64,000 nt of DNA from Flavobacterium plurextorum. Lineage in GTDB: Bacteria; Bacteroidota; Bacteroidia; Flavobacteriales; Flavobacteriaceae. This document shows, one piece after another, positions 53,576-60,986 of this stretch. Under the pieces are notes generated by a model. The model ran no database searches. It had not been told where the DNA came from and saw only the letters and a program-made list of their open reading frames with translations. The position numbers and the translations under genes are program-made. Every line of letters begins with the position of its first letter. Position 1 is the first letter of the stretch. The stretch lies in contig NZ_MUHD01000014.1 in assembly GCF_002217395.1 (NCBI RefSeq), positions 153,906 through 217,905 of the forward strand. The letters are read 5' to 3'.

Positions 53576-53612
53576 AAGCCCTTTTGGTCGCCATCCGAAA
53601 GGGCTTTTTTTT
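53576..53612 (+). terminator. Attenuator terminator 2
   Basis: Stem AAGCCCTTTTGG / CCGAAAGGGCTT (one G-T pair) with a 7-base loop, followed by at least six T residues. A small 7-bp hairpin TATAGTT/AACTATA at 53561-53576 lies directly upstream. Confidence 0.88.
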
Positions 53613-53637
53613 AATTCACACATTTAAAATTAAAATT

Positions 53638-53820
53638 ATGAAAACACTAAATTCAATCGCAATAGAATATTTGTTGAGAAATGATTCTCAAAATAACAAT
53701 AGTATATCAGAAGAAATAACAAAAGAAGTTGTAAGAATAAATACAGAGCAGAATATAAAAAGTCAAAAATCGCTGCTGTTTCAAATGTATGATCTAGAAG
53801 ATGAAGATCTTTTTATTTAA
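53638..53820 (+). CDS. Small protein of unknown family, SLLFxMYxxExExLFI type (copy 1)
   Basis: Protein of 60 residues from ATG 53638 (an upstream in-frame start would fall inside the terminator). No signal peptide or membrane segment. It begins MKTLNSIAIEYLLR, has a polar, Asn/Ser/Glu-rich middle, and ends SLLFQMYDLEDEDLFI. The start (M-K-T-L-N) and end match the 64-aa protein at 56974, so the two are paralogues. Both lie between a Cys/Met leader with terminator and a methionine-pathway gene. I do not recognise the family. It may act as a small regulator or assembly factor of the sulfhydrylase pathway, but that rests only on position. Confidence 0.7.
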   Translation: MKTLNSIAIEYLLRNDSQNNNSISEEITKEVVRINTEQNIKSQKSLLFQMYDLEDEDLFI

Positions 53821-53886
53821 ATTACAATTTCAAAATCAAATAACAATATATAATAGTATTAACAATACCTAAAAAACTAAGAAATC

Positions 53887-55191
53887 ATGAGTACACAAAA
53901 ATTTGCAACAAACGCATTACACGCAGGACACGATGTTACTAAAAACGCAGGAACAAGAGCAGTGCCAATTTATCAAACATCATCATATGTATTTAATAAT
54001 TCAGATCATGCGGCCAATTTATTTGGTCTTGCCGAAGCAGGATTTATTTATACAAGATTAAACAACCCAACAAACGATGTTTTAGAGCAGCGTTTAGCGA
54101 CACTTGAAGGCGGAATTGGAGCTGTAGTAACAGCTTCGGGAGCATCAGCAATTTCTACAGCCTTGTTAACACTGCTAAAAGCCGGCGATCACATTGTAGC
54201 TTCAAATAGTTTGTATGGCGGAACTTATAATTTGTTAAGTGTAACATTACCGCGTTTAGGAATTACAACAACTTTTGTAGATCCTTCAAAACCAGAAAAC
54301 TTTACAAAAGCAGCTAAAGAAATTACCAGAGCATTTTTTGTAGAATCTCTAGGTAATCCAAAATTGGATGTTTTAGATTTAAAAGGAATTTCGGTGGAAG
54401 CTAAAAACTTCAAAGTTCCTTTTATCGTAGACAATACAGTTGCTACACCTTATTTATTGAATCCAATTGCACATGGAGCAAACATTGTGATTCATTCCCT
54501 GACAAAATATATTGCCGGAAACGGAACTTCATTAGGCGGTGCTATTATTGATGCTGGAACTTTTGATTGGTCTAACGGAAAATTCCCTGAATTTACAGAG
54601 CCTTCTGCTGGATACCACGAACTTGTGTATCACGAAGCTTTAGGAAATGCTGCTTTTATTGCAAAAGCAAGAATTGAAGGATTGCGTGATTTTGGAGCAG
54701 CTTTGAGTCCATTCAATGCTTTTCAAATTATTCAAGGATTAGAAACTCTGCCAATTCGAATTAAAAAACATAGCGAAAATGCTTTGGCTTTAGCCGAATG
54801 GTTAGAAAAACAAGATGAGGTTGTATGGGTAAATTATCCAGGTTTAAAATCAAGTAAATATTATGATTTATCACAGCAGTATTTGCCGCAAGGACAAAGC
54901 GGTGTTGTTACTTTTGGATTAAAAGGAGGTTTCGAAGCAGCTAAAAAAGTAGTTGACGAAACGAAACTGTTTTCACTTTTGGCAAATATTGGTGACACAA
55001 AATCATTGATTATTCATCCTGCAAGCACAACACACCAGCAATTGTCTGAAGAAGATCAATTATCGACTGGAGTTTCAAAAGATTTAATCCGACTTTCTGT
55101 TGGAATAGAAGATATTGAGGATTTGATTGCCGATTTAAAATCGGTTTTTGAAAACGCAGCTAAAACTCAGTACAATATCAGTAAAAATTAG
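53887..55191 (+). CDS. metY: O-acetylhomoserine sulfhydrylase (aminocarboxypropyltransferase)
   Basis: PLP enzyme of the Cys/Met metabolism family, 434 residues, the length of MetY (longer than MetB/MetZ). It makes homocysteine from O-acetylhomoserine and sulfide. Motifs: TNALHAGHDVTKNAGTRAVP, IYQTSSYVFNNSDHAA, YTRLNNPTNDVLEQRLATLE, FVESLGNPKLDVLD, the PLP lysine Lys207 in VIHSLTKYIAGNGTSLGGAI, and SLIIHPASTTHQQLSEE. It probably belongs to the transcript started upstream of leader 2. A possible dual O-acetylserine activity cannot be excluded. Confidence 0.92.
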   Translation: MSTQKFATNALHAGHDVTKNAGTRAVPIYQTSSYVFNNSDHAANLFGLAEAGFIYTRLNNPTNDVLEQRLATLEGGIGAVVTASGASAISTALLTLLKAGDHIVASNSLYGGTYNLLSVTLPRLGITTTFVDPSKPENFTKAAKEITRAFFVESLGNPKLDVLDLKGISVEAKNFKVPFIVDNTVATPYLLNPIAHGANIVIHSLTKYIAGNGTSLGGAIIDAGTFDWSNGKFPEFTEPSAGYHELVYHEALGNAAFIAKARIEGLRDFGAALSPFNAFQIIQGLETLPIRIKKHSENALALAEWLEKQDEVVWVNYPGLKSSKYYDLSQQYLPQGQSGVVTFGLKGGFEAAKKVVDETKLFSLLANIGDTKSLIIHPASTTHQQLSEEDQLSTGVSKDLIRLSVGIEDIEDLIADLKSVFENAAKTQYNISKN

Positions 55192-55295
55192 GTTTTTTTG
55201 TTTTTTGTTTGAAAAATTGCCTTTAGCAGCGTGAGTTCTGCTAGAGGTGATTTTTTATAATAAAATCTCTTTATAGTTTTAAAACACTAAAAATT

Positions 55296-56384
55296 ATGTC
55301 AAAGCTTAAAATAAATATTATTCTATTTGGAATAGGAAATATAGGAAGCACTTTAATCAATCAGATTATAGAAAGTCAGGAGTTTTTTCTTCAGAGTAAA
55401 AATATCGATTTTCATTTTCCAATTATTACCAATTCTACAGTTGCCTTTTTCGAGAAAGAAGGCGTTGGATATGCTTGGGAAACCAATTTTAGAGAATTGG
55501 CAGTTCCTTTTAGAGTTGAAGATATTGTCGAATTTGCAAAGGAAAATGAATTTGAGAATTTAATTGCCGTAGATGCTACAGCAAGCGATGAACTTATTGG
55601 TCATTATAATACATTGATCGAAAACGGATTTAATATTGTTGCGGTAAATAAAAAAGCAAATACACTCTCAATAGACCTTTACAAACAAATTAGAGAAAAT
55701 CTTAAAAAATACGATAAAGAATTTTTATACGAAACCTCCGTTGATACTGGTTTTCCTGTTTTACAGACATTAAGAGATCTTTATTATTCAGGAGAAAAGA
55801 TCACGAAAATTCGAGGTGTATTTTCAGATAACCTTAGTTATGTGTTTAATAGATTTTCGATAGAAGATAATTCATTTTCTTCCATTTTAAAAGATGCAGG
55901 TTTGTTAGGATTAATGCGTTCTACTTTTAAAGAAAATTTGTCAGGAAATGATACAGCAGGAAAACTGTTGATTTTAACTAGGGAAATAGGAAAAGAATTT
56001 GAACTCTCAGATATAAAGATTGACCCACTTATAAAAGAAGAACATCTAGAGAAAAATGGAGTTCTTAATAGAGAGGCAATTGATAAATCCTTTAGAATAG
56101 AAAAAATCGCTCAAGCCGAGAATCATGTTTTACGATATGTTGGCGAATATGATGTTGAGAAAAACATATTAGAAGTAAAACTAATTTCAGAACCAATAAC
56201 ATCTGCAATAGGACAGTTAAAAGGATCTGATACTATTTTTGAAATTTATACAGAATCCTATTCAAATACCCCAATTGTAATACAAAGTGCAGCGCCATGC
56301 AGACAGGCAATTTCTAGAGGTATAATTACAGATATTTTGAAAGTATCAGAGAAAATTAAAAACAAAGAAGCCGTTTGGCTGTAG
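55296..56384 (+). CDS. Homoserine dehydrogenase paralogue with altered substrate site
   Basis: Protein of 362 residues aligning over its whole length with the homoserine dehydrogenase half of ThrA encoded at 58527. The Rossmann loop GIGNIGSTLINQI and the Lys in AVNKKANTLS are kept, as are Asp219 and Lys223 of GNDTAGKLLIL. However, the substrate motif TEPDPREDL of ThrA is replaced by MRSTFKENL, so the Glu that binds homoserine is Arg208, and SGTLSYLFN has become SDNLSYVFN. It may be a low-activity enzyme, an enzyme for another substrate, or a regulatory subunit. It follows metY by about 100 bp on the same strand. Confidence 0.8.
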   Translation: MSKLKINIILFGIGNIGSTLINQIIESQEFFLQSKNIDFHFPIITNSTVAFFEKEGVGYAWETNFRELAVPFRVEDIVEFAKENEFENLIAVDATASDELIGHYNTLIENGFNIVAVNKKANTLSIDLYKQIRENLKKYDKEFLYETSVDTGFPVLQTLRDLYYSGEKITKIRGVFSDNLSYVFNRFSIEDNSFSSILKDAGLLGLMRSTFKENLSGNDTAGKLLILTREIGKEFELSDIKIDPLIKEEHLEKNGVLNREAIDKSFRIEKIAQAENHVLRYVGEYDVEKNILEVKLISEPITSAIGQLKGSDTIFEIYTESYSNTPIVIQSAAPCRQAISRGIITDILKVSEKIKNKEAVWL

Positions 56385-56721
56385 GTGAAGTTAATGTTAG
56401 CAGATAGTTCTTTGATAGATTGAAACAGAAAAGTTAGTTAATTTTTTGTAAGATTAAACCTGTAAATTGTATAAACGCATTTTTGTAGGGTGTTTTTTAA
56501 CGATAAAAGGTTGTTTTTTAACGTTTTTTAAGACTTTTTTCTTTTGAAATGTTTGCGATATTGAAAAAATATTCGCACATTTGTATGACCCTAAATACTA
56601 TCAAATACAATTAGTTAGCAATCTAATTAATAGTTATGCACATCGGTTAAAGCCGCTGAATAAATTTTAAAATCAATAGAAGTATTTTCAGCAGTTTCGA
56701 GAAGCTTATAAAAACAAACAA

Positions 56722-56823
56722 ATGCAAGAATTTTTTAAAATAACAGTCAAATCGCAAATGAATAAGTCACTACAGATGAACAAGATGTTTAATGTCGCAC
56801 GTATTTGTGTATGCGTCTGTTGA
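56722..56823 (+). CDS. Cys-ending leader peptide 3 (33 aa, or 21 aa from 56758), putative attenuator
   Basis: Short ORF starting at ATG 56722 or ATG 56758 in the same frame. The distal part reads MNKMFNVARICVCVC and stop: three Cys codons within the last five (56806, 56812, 56818), and several Met codons before. CTAAAAG (56826-56832), just after the stop, can pair with CTTTTGG (56862-56868) of the terminator left arm, with one G-U pair. A ribosome waiting at the first Cys codon would leave this segment exposed, and one reaching the stop would cover it, which is the geometry expected of cysteine-dependent attenuation. Downstream are a 64-aa small protein, the S-box and metX-thrA. Confidence 0.6.
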   Translation: MQEFFKITVKSQMNKSLQMNKMFNVARICVCVC

Positions 56824-56857
56824 TACTAAAAGTATATATAAGTTCTAATAAAACTTA

Positions 56858-56894
56858 AACCCTTTTGGTATTAAAAACCCAAAAGGGTTTTTTT
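56858..56894 (+). terminator. Attenuator terminator 3
   Basis: An 11-bp perfect stem AACCCTTTTGG / CCAAAAGGGTT with a 10-base loop and a run of T residues, 34 bases after the leader 3 stop. Its left arm shares CCCTTTTGG with terminator 2. Confidence 0.88.
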
Positions 56895-56973
56895 ATTCCA
56901 TTTGGTTACCATAACAAAGAATTAAAGAAAAAGTAAAGATTATAAAACGCAAACTAACTTAAACTTAAATATC

Positions 56974-57168
56974 ATGAGCACATTAAACTACTTAACAAGA
57001 ACGTTGAAAAGCATAAGAACAAAAAGAAACAATTTGCCGCCGCCGACAAATGAATTGGTACATCCAAGATTCGGTATAAACGAGACAGATAAAAAAACGG
57101 AGAAAAAAGATCCAAACTCATTATTGTTTTTGATGTATTCAAAAGAAAATGAAACGCTTTTTATCTAA
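56974..57168 (+). CDS. Small protein of unknown family, SLLFxMYxxExExLFI type (copy 2)
   Basis: Protein of 64 residues. It begins MSTLNYLTRTLKSIRTKRNN, has a Pro-rich stretch (LPPPTNELVHP) and ends SLLFLMYSKENETLFI. Start and end match the 60-aa protein at 53638, while the middles differ, so selection seems to act on the termini. It is basic in the N-terminal half and has no signal peptide or membrane segment. It lies between attenuator 3 and the SAM riboswitch of metX. Family and function are not recognised. Confidence 0.7.
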   Translation: MSTLNYLTRTLKSIRTKRNNLPPPTNELVHPRFGINETDKKTEKKDPNSLLFLMYSKENETLFI

Positions 57169-57301
57169 ATCAAAAAGTGTTATAAAATAGGGTAAAACCT
57201 GCATAAACTTACTGAGCAGTTTGTTCGGTAATTTTTTGCGTACAATAGTTTTGTTGAATTATGTTTAAGAAATTGCAGAATCAATTTCGATAAAATTTGC
57301 T

Positions 57302-57328
57302 TGTTTAAGAAATTAGTAGTTAATTTGC
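57302..57328 (+). promoter_or_regulatory. Probable promoter upstream of the S-box
   Basis: TTG at 57302-57304 and TAATTTG at 57322-57328 (one base shorter than TAnnTTTG), about 30 bases before the riboswitch. It would allow metX-thrA to be transcribed independently of leader 3. Confidence 0.4.
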
Positions 57329-57358
57329 ACCTTTAAGTTCAAAAACGTATTGAAAATG

Positions 57359-57463
57359 TTATAAAGAAAGGACGAGGGATTAGACCCGATGAATCCTTAG
57401 CAACCCTTCGTTAAATCGAAGAAGGTGCTGCATTCTACCACGCCCAAACGTGGAAAGATAACA
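57359..57463 (+). promoter_or_regulatory. SAM riboswitch (S-box, SAM-I family) upstream of metX
   Basis: Clear S-box pattern: P1 strands GTTAT (57359) and ATAAC (57459-57463), then GACGAGGGATTAGACCCGAT, GAATCCTTAGCAACCCTTCG, the P3 hairpin, GAAGGTGCTGCATTCTACC, and the P4 hairpin ACGCCCAAACGTGG followed by AAAGATAAC. It occurs just before metX, the expected regulon. AAAGAAAG next to P1 (57364-57371) can pair with CTTTCTTT (57493-57500), giving a plausible alternative structure for the OFF/ON switch. SAM binding should reduce metX-thrA expression. Confidence 0.93.
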
Positions 57464-57535
57464 ACAAGAATTTTTCTAGTTTCACTCTAGACTTTCTTTC
57501 TAATATTTCCACATACAAATCAAAAATAAAAAGAT

Positions 57536-58525
57536 TTGAAATTGGAAAATAGACCCAATCCCATTATAATTCAAGATTTCATCACAGAAAGTGGTGCACT
57601 TTATTCATCCTTACCGTTAAGCTTTACGCTTTCTGGCAGGCCTTTGCATACTGCTCCGATTGTTTTGGTAAATCATGCCTTAACAGGAAATGCACAGGTT
57701 ACAGGAAAAAATGGATGGTGGAATGATTTAGTGGGTGAAGAAAAAACAATCGACACTAACAAGTACACCGTTCTGGCCTTTAATGTTCCAGGAAACGGAA
57801 ACGATTCGTTTATAATCGAAAACTATCAAGACTTTACCACTAGAGATATTGCCCGAATTTTTATAAAAGGACTTGAAGCTCTAAATATTGAACAGGTATT
57901 TACAATAATAGGCGGCTCTGTTGGAGGAGGAATTGCTTGGGAAATCTTGGCTTTAGAACCAAATATCACAGAACATTTAATTCCGATAGCAACTGACTGG
58001 AAGTCGACAGACTGGATGATCGCAAATTGCTATCTGCAAGAGCAAATCCTGAACAATTCTTCAAAACCTATAGAAGATGCCAGAATTCATGCAATGTTGT
58101 GTTATCGCTCTCCAGAATCATTCAAAGAAAAATTTCAACGCACCATCAATCAAGATCTCTTGATTTTTAATATAGAAAGTTGGCTGGCGCATCATGGTAA
58201 AAAACTGCAGCAGAGATACCAATTGTCATCTTATAAACTGATGAATCAGCTGCTTAAAACCATCGATATTACTAGAGACAGTGAAGATTTTGAAACTTTA
58301 ATGTCTAAAACAAAAGCAGCGATTCATATCGTAGCAATCAATTCAGATTTGTTTTTTACACCAAAAGAAAATCTGGAAACTTATAATGAATTAAAAAAGT
58401 TTAAAGAAAATGTCACCTACAGCGAAATAGATTCTGTTCACGGACATGACGCTTTTTTAATAGAGTACAAACAATTAGATCATTTACTTGCCGATATTTT
58501 TAAGGCAGAAACAATAGCAAAATAA
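57536..58525 (+). CDS. metX: Homoserine O-acetyltransferase (MetX-type alpha/beta hydrolase)
   Basis: Activates homoserine with an acyl group for MetY/MetZ, 329 residues. Alpha/beta-hydrolase fold with VLVNHALTGNAQVTGKNGWW (oxyanion region of the MetX family), nucleophile Ser128 in IIGGSVGGGIAWEI, and Asp271 (INSDLFFTP) and His304 (HGHDAFLIE) completing the triad. It is shorter than canonical MetX (about 370), as is common in Bacteroidota. The start is TTG at 57536; no ATG lies between the riboswitch and the conserved region. thrA follows by 1 bp. Acetyl versus succinyl donor cannot be fixed by eye. Confidence 0.88.
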   Translation: MKLENRPNPIIIQDFITESGALYSSLPLSFTLSGRPLHTAPIVLVNHALTGNAQVTGKNGWWNDLVGEEKTIDTNKYTVLAFNVPGNGNDSFIIENYQDFTTRDIARIFIKGLEALNIEQVFTIIGGSVGGGIAWEILALEPNITEHLIPIATDWKSTDWMIANCYLQEQILNNSSKPIEDARIHAMLCYRSPESFKEKFQRTINQDLLIFNIESWLAHHGKKLQQRYQLSSYKLMNQLLKTIDITRDSEDFETLMSKTKAAIHIVAINSDLFFTPKENLETYNELKKFKENVTYSEIDSVHGHDAFLIEYKQLDHLLADIFKAETIAK

Positions 58526-58526
58526 A

Positions 58527-60941
58527 ATGAAAGTATTAAAATTTGGAGGTAAATCATTATCAAACGGAGAAGGACTTAATAAAGTTGTTTCAATCATTTC
58601 TGATAAAGTAAGTCAAGGCGAAAATATTGCTGTAGTGGTATCAGCTCGTGGAAACGCAACAGACGAGTTAGAATTTATTTTAAGCATCGCTGCCAAAAAC
58701 GGAAGCTATAAAGAACTATTAGAGAATTTTAAAAAATATCAAATATCAGATTATCCACAAGTAGATTTATCTGAAGAATTTAATGTTTTGGATAAGCTTT
58801 TTGAAGGTGTAAGCTTAATTGGTGATTACAGCAAAAAAATTAAAGATCAAATTTTGTCTAAAGGAGAATTGCTTTCGGCTAAATTATTGACGGCTATTTT
58901 GCTTGAAAAAGGAATTCCTGCCAATTTCGTTGATACAAGAGATTTGCTTAAAACCGATTCAAAATTTGGAGATGCTCAGCCTTTAGAACAGCTTTCAAAG
59001 AAAAATGTAATCAATTATTTCAAAGAGCATAATGGTTCAACTGTTAATATTGTAACAGGTTTCATAGGTTCAAACAACAATAACGATACAACAACTCTAG
59101 GAAGAAACGGAAGTAATTATACCGCTTCATTAATTGCAAATTACCTAAATGCCGAAGAACTTCAAAATTTCACGCACGTAGACGGTATTTACACTGCAAA
59201 TCCAGATTTAGTTGCCGATGCTAAGAAAATAGAATATTTGTCGTTTAACGAAGCAAATGAGCTGGCAAATTTTGGAGCCACTATTCTGCATGCCAAAACG
59301 ATTATTCCATTATTAGAAAAAAATATTCCGCTTCGTATTTTAAATACCTTCAATCATGAAAATCGCGGTACATTAATTACTTCAGATTCTGCCAAAGAAG
59401 GAATTAAAACACTTTCAGTTTTAGAAAACGTTTCGTTGGTAAATCTTGAAGGACGCGGATTGCTTGGGAAATCTGGAGTTGATGCCAGAATTTTTAAAGT
59501 AATGGGCGATCATAATATCAGTGTCAGCATTATTTCACAAGGTTCTTCAGAAAGAGGAATTGGACTTGTTGTTGCTACTGATAAAGCTACAACTGCTGTA
59601 GTTGAATTAGAAAAAGAATTCGAAAACGACTTTTATTCAAAAGATGTAAATCAGATTACAGTAACAGATAATGTTTCGGTAATTTCGATTATCGGGCAGG
59701 ACTTAAGTACTTTTCATAAACCTTACACTGCTTTAATAAAAAACAAAATAGTTCCAATATTATTCAACAATACCGTTACAGGTAAAAACGTAAGTTTGGT
59801 TGTAAAAAAATCAGAACTTAATAAAGCGCTGAACGTAATTCATGGTGAGATTTTTGGAGTTTCTAAAAAAATCAATATTGCTATTATCGGTCACGGTTTA
59901 GTAGGCGGAACTTTAATCAATCAGATTTTAGAATCGGCATCAGCAATCGAAAAGCGTAAAGATGTTAAATTGAACGTTTTTGCAATTGCAAATTCTAAAA
60001 AAGTGCTTTTAAATAAAAATGGCGTAAATTCAGACTGGAAAAATGAAATTCAGACAAAAGGAGAAAACTACACCATAAACGATATTATCACTTATGCAAA
60101 TGAGCATCATTTAGAGAATCTAATTGCAATTGATAATACTGCAAGTGCGAGTTTTGTCGAAAATTATATTCCGCTTGTAGAAAACAGTTTCGATTTAATT
60201 TCGTCTAATAAAGTAGCTAATACATTGAGCTATGGTTTTTATAAAGAACTAAGAAAAGCGCTAGCCGAAAATCAAAAGAACTATTTGTACGAAACCAATG
60301 TTGGTGCAGGTTTACCATTAATTGACACGATCAAATTATTGCACCTTTCTGGAGAAAACATCACAAAAATAAAAGGAGTTTTCTCAGGAACATTGAGTTA
60401 TTTATTTAATAATTTCTCTGCTAAAGATGCTCCATTCAGCGAAATTCTGAAAGAAGCAATTGATAACGGATATACAGAACCAGATCCGCGTGAAGATTTA
60501 TGCGGAAATGACGTAGGAAGAAAATTATTGATCTTGGCAAGAGAATTAGATTTACAAAATGAGTTTGAAGAAATCTCAATTCAGAATTTAATTCCAGAAC
60601 ATTTACGTGAAGGAAATGTTGCTGATTTCTTAACGAAACTAAAAGAATTTGACCCAATTTACGACAAAATAAAAGCGGATCAGAAACCAAATCACGTATT
60701 AAGATATATTGGTGAATTGTCTGGAGATTTGCAAAATGACAAAGGAAACCTAGAAGTAAAATTAGTTTCAGTTCCTTCAGATACAGCTTTAGGCGGATTG
60801 AAAGGTTCAGATTCTTTCTTCGAAATTTATACAGAATCATACGGAGATCGTCCAATCGTTATTCAAGGAGCCGGTGCAGGTTCTGCAGTAACAGCGAGAG
60901 GAGTTTTTGGTGATATTTTGAGATTGTCTGATAAAGGATAA
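58527..60941 (+). CDS. thrA: Bifunctional aspartate kinase / homoserine dehydrogenase
   Basis: Two steps of the aspartate pathway in one 804-residue chain. The aspartokinase (about 1-290) starts MKVLKFGGKSL and has VTGFIGSNNNNDTTTLGRNG, followed by ACT regulatory domains (about 300-440; SGVDARIFKVMGDHNISVSI). The homoserine dehydrogenase (about 446-804) has IGHGLVGGTLINQI, SSNKVANT, SGTLSYLFNNFS and the intact substrate motif GYTEPDPREDLCGNDVGRK. Being cotranscribed with metX behind a SAM riboswitch ties homoserine supply to methionine need. Allosteric inhibition by threonine is usual in this family. Confidence 0.96.
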   Translation: MKVLKFGGKSLSNGEGLNKVVSIISDKVSQGENIAVVVSARGNATDELEFILSIAAKNGSYKELLENFKKYQISDYPQVDLSEEFNVLDKLFEGVSLIGDYSKKIKDQILSKGELLSAKLLTAILLEKGIPANFVDTRDLLKTDSKFGDAQPLEQLSKKNVINYFKEHNGSTVNIVTGFIGSNNNNDTTTLGRNGSNYTASLIANYLNAEELQNFTHVDGIYTANPDLVADAKKIEYLSFNEANELANFGATILHAKTIIPLLEKNIPLRILNTFNHENRGTLITSDSAKEGIKTLSVLENVSLVNLEGRGLLGKSGVDARIFKVMGDHNISVSIISQGSSERGIGLVVATDKATTAVVELEKEFENDFYSKDVNQITVTDNVSVISIIGQDLSTFHKPYTALIKNKIVPILFNNTVTGKNVSLVVKKSELNKALNVIHGEIFGVSKKINIAIIGHGLVGGTLINQILESASAIEKRKDVKLNVFAIANSKKVLLNKNGVNSDWKNEIQTKGENYTINDIITYANEHHLENLIAIDNTASASFVENYIPLVENSFDLISSNKVANTLSYGFYKELRKALAENQKNYLYETNVGAGLPLIDTIKLLHLSGENITKIKGVFSGTLSYLFNNFSAKDAPFSEILKEAIDNGYTEPDPREDLCGNDVGRKLLILARELDLQNEFEEISIQNLIPEHLREGNVADFLTKLKEFDPIYDKIKADQKPNHVLRYIGELSGDLQNDKGNLEVKLVSVPSDTALGGLKGSDSFFEIYTESYGDRPIVIQGAGAGSAVTARGVFGDILRLSDKG

Positions 60942-60986
60942 TTTGATTTTAGATTTATTAGAAGCCGATTAATGAACATTTATTGA

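Larger units (their letters stand above)
56385..56973. other. Leader region upstream of the second small SLLF protein
   Basis: Contains a promoter-like site near 56540-56585, an untranslated stretch with several short inverted repeats, leader peptide 3 (56722-56823) and terminator 3. No other coding frame was recognised. Confidence 0.6.
57169..57535. other. Leader region of metX
   Basis: Contains a promoter-like site (about 57302-57328), the S-box riboswitch at 57359-57463 and its downstream expression platform; no coding frame was seen. Confidence 0.7.

Noticed and set aside
60436..60855. A 139-codon open frame on the minus strand within thrA
   Set aside because: It lies opposite the conserved homoserine dehydrogenase domain and reads as low-complexity Leu/Arg/His sequence without recognisable features.
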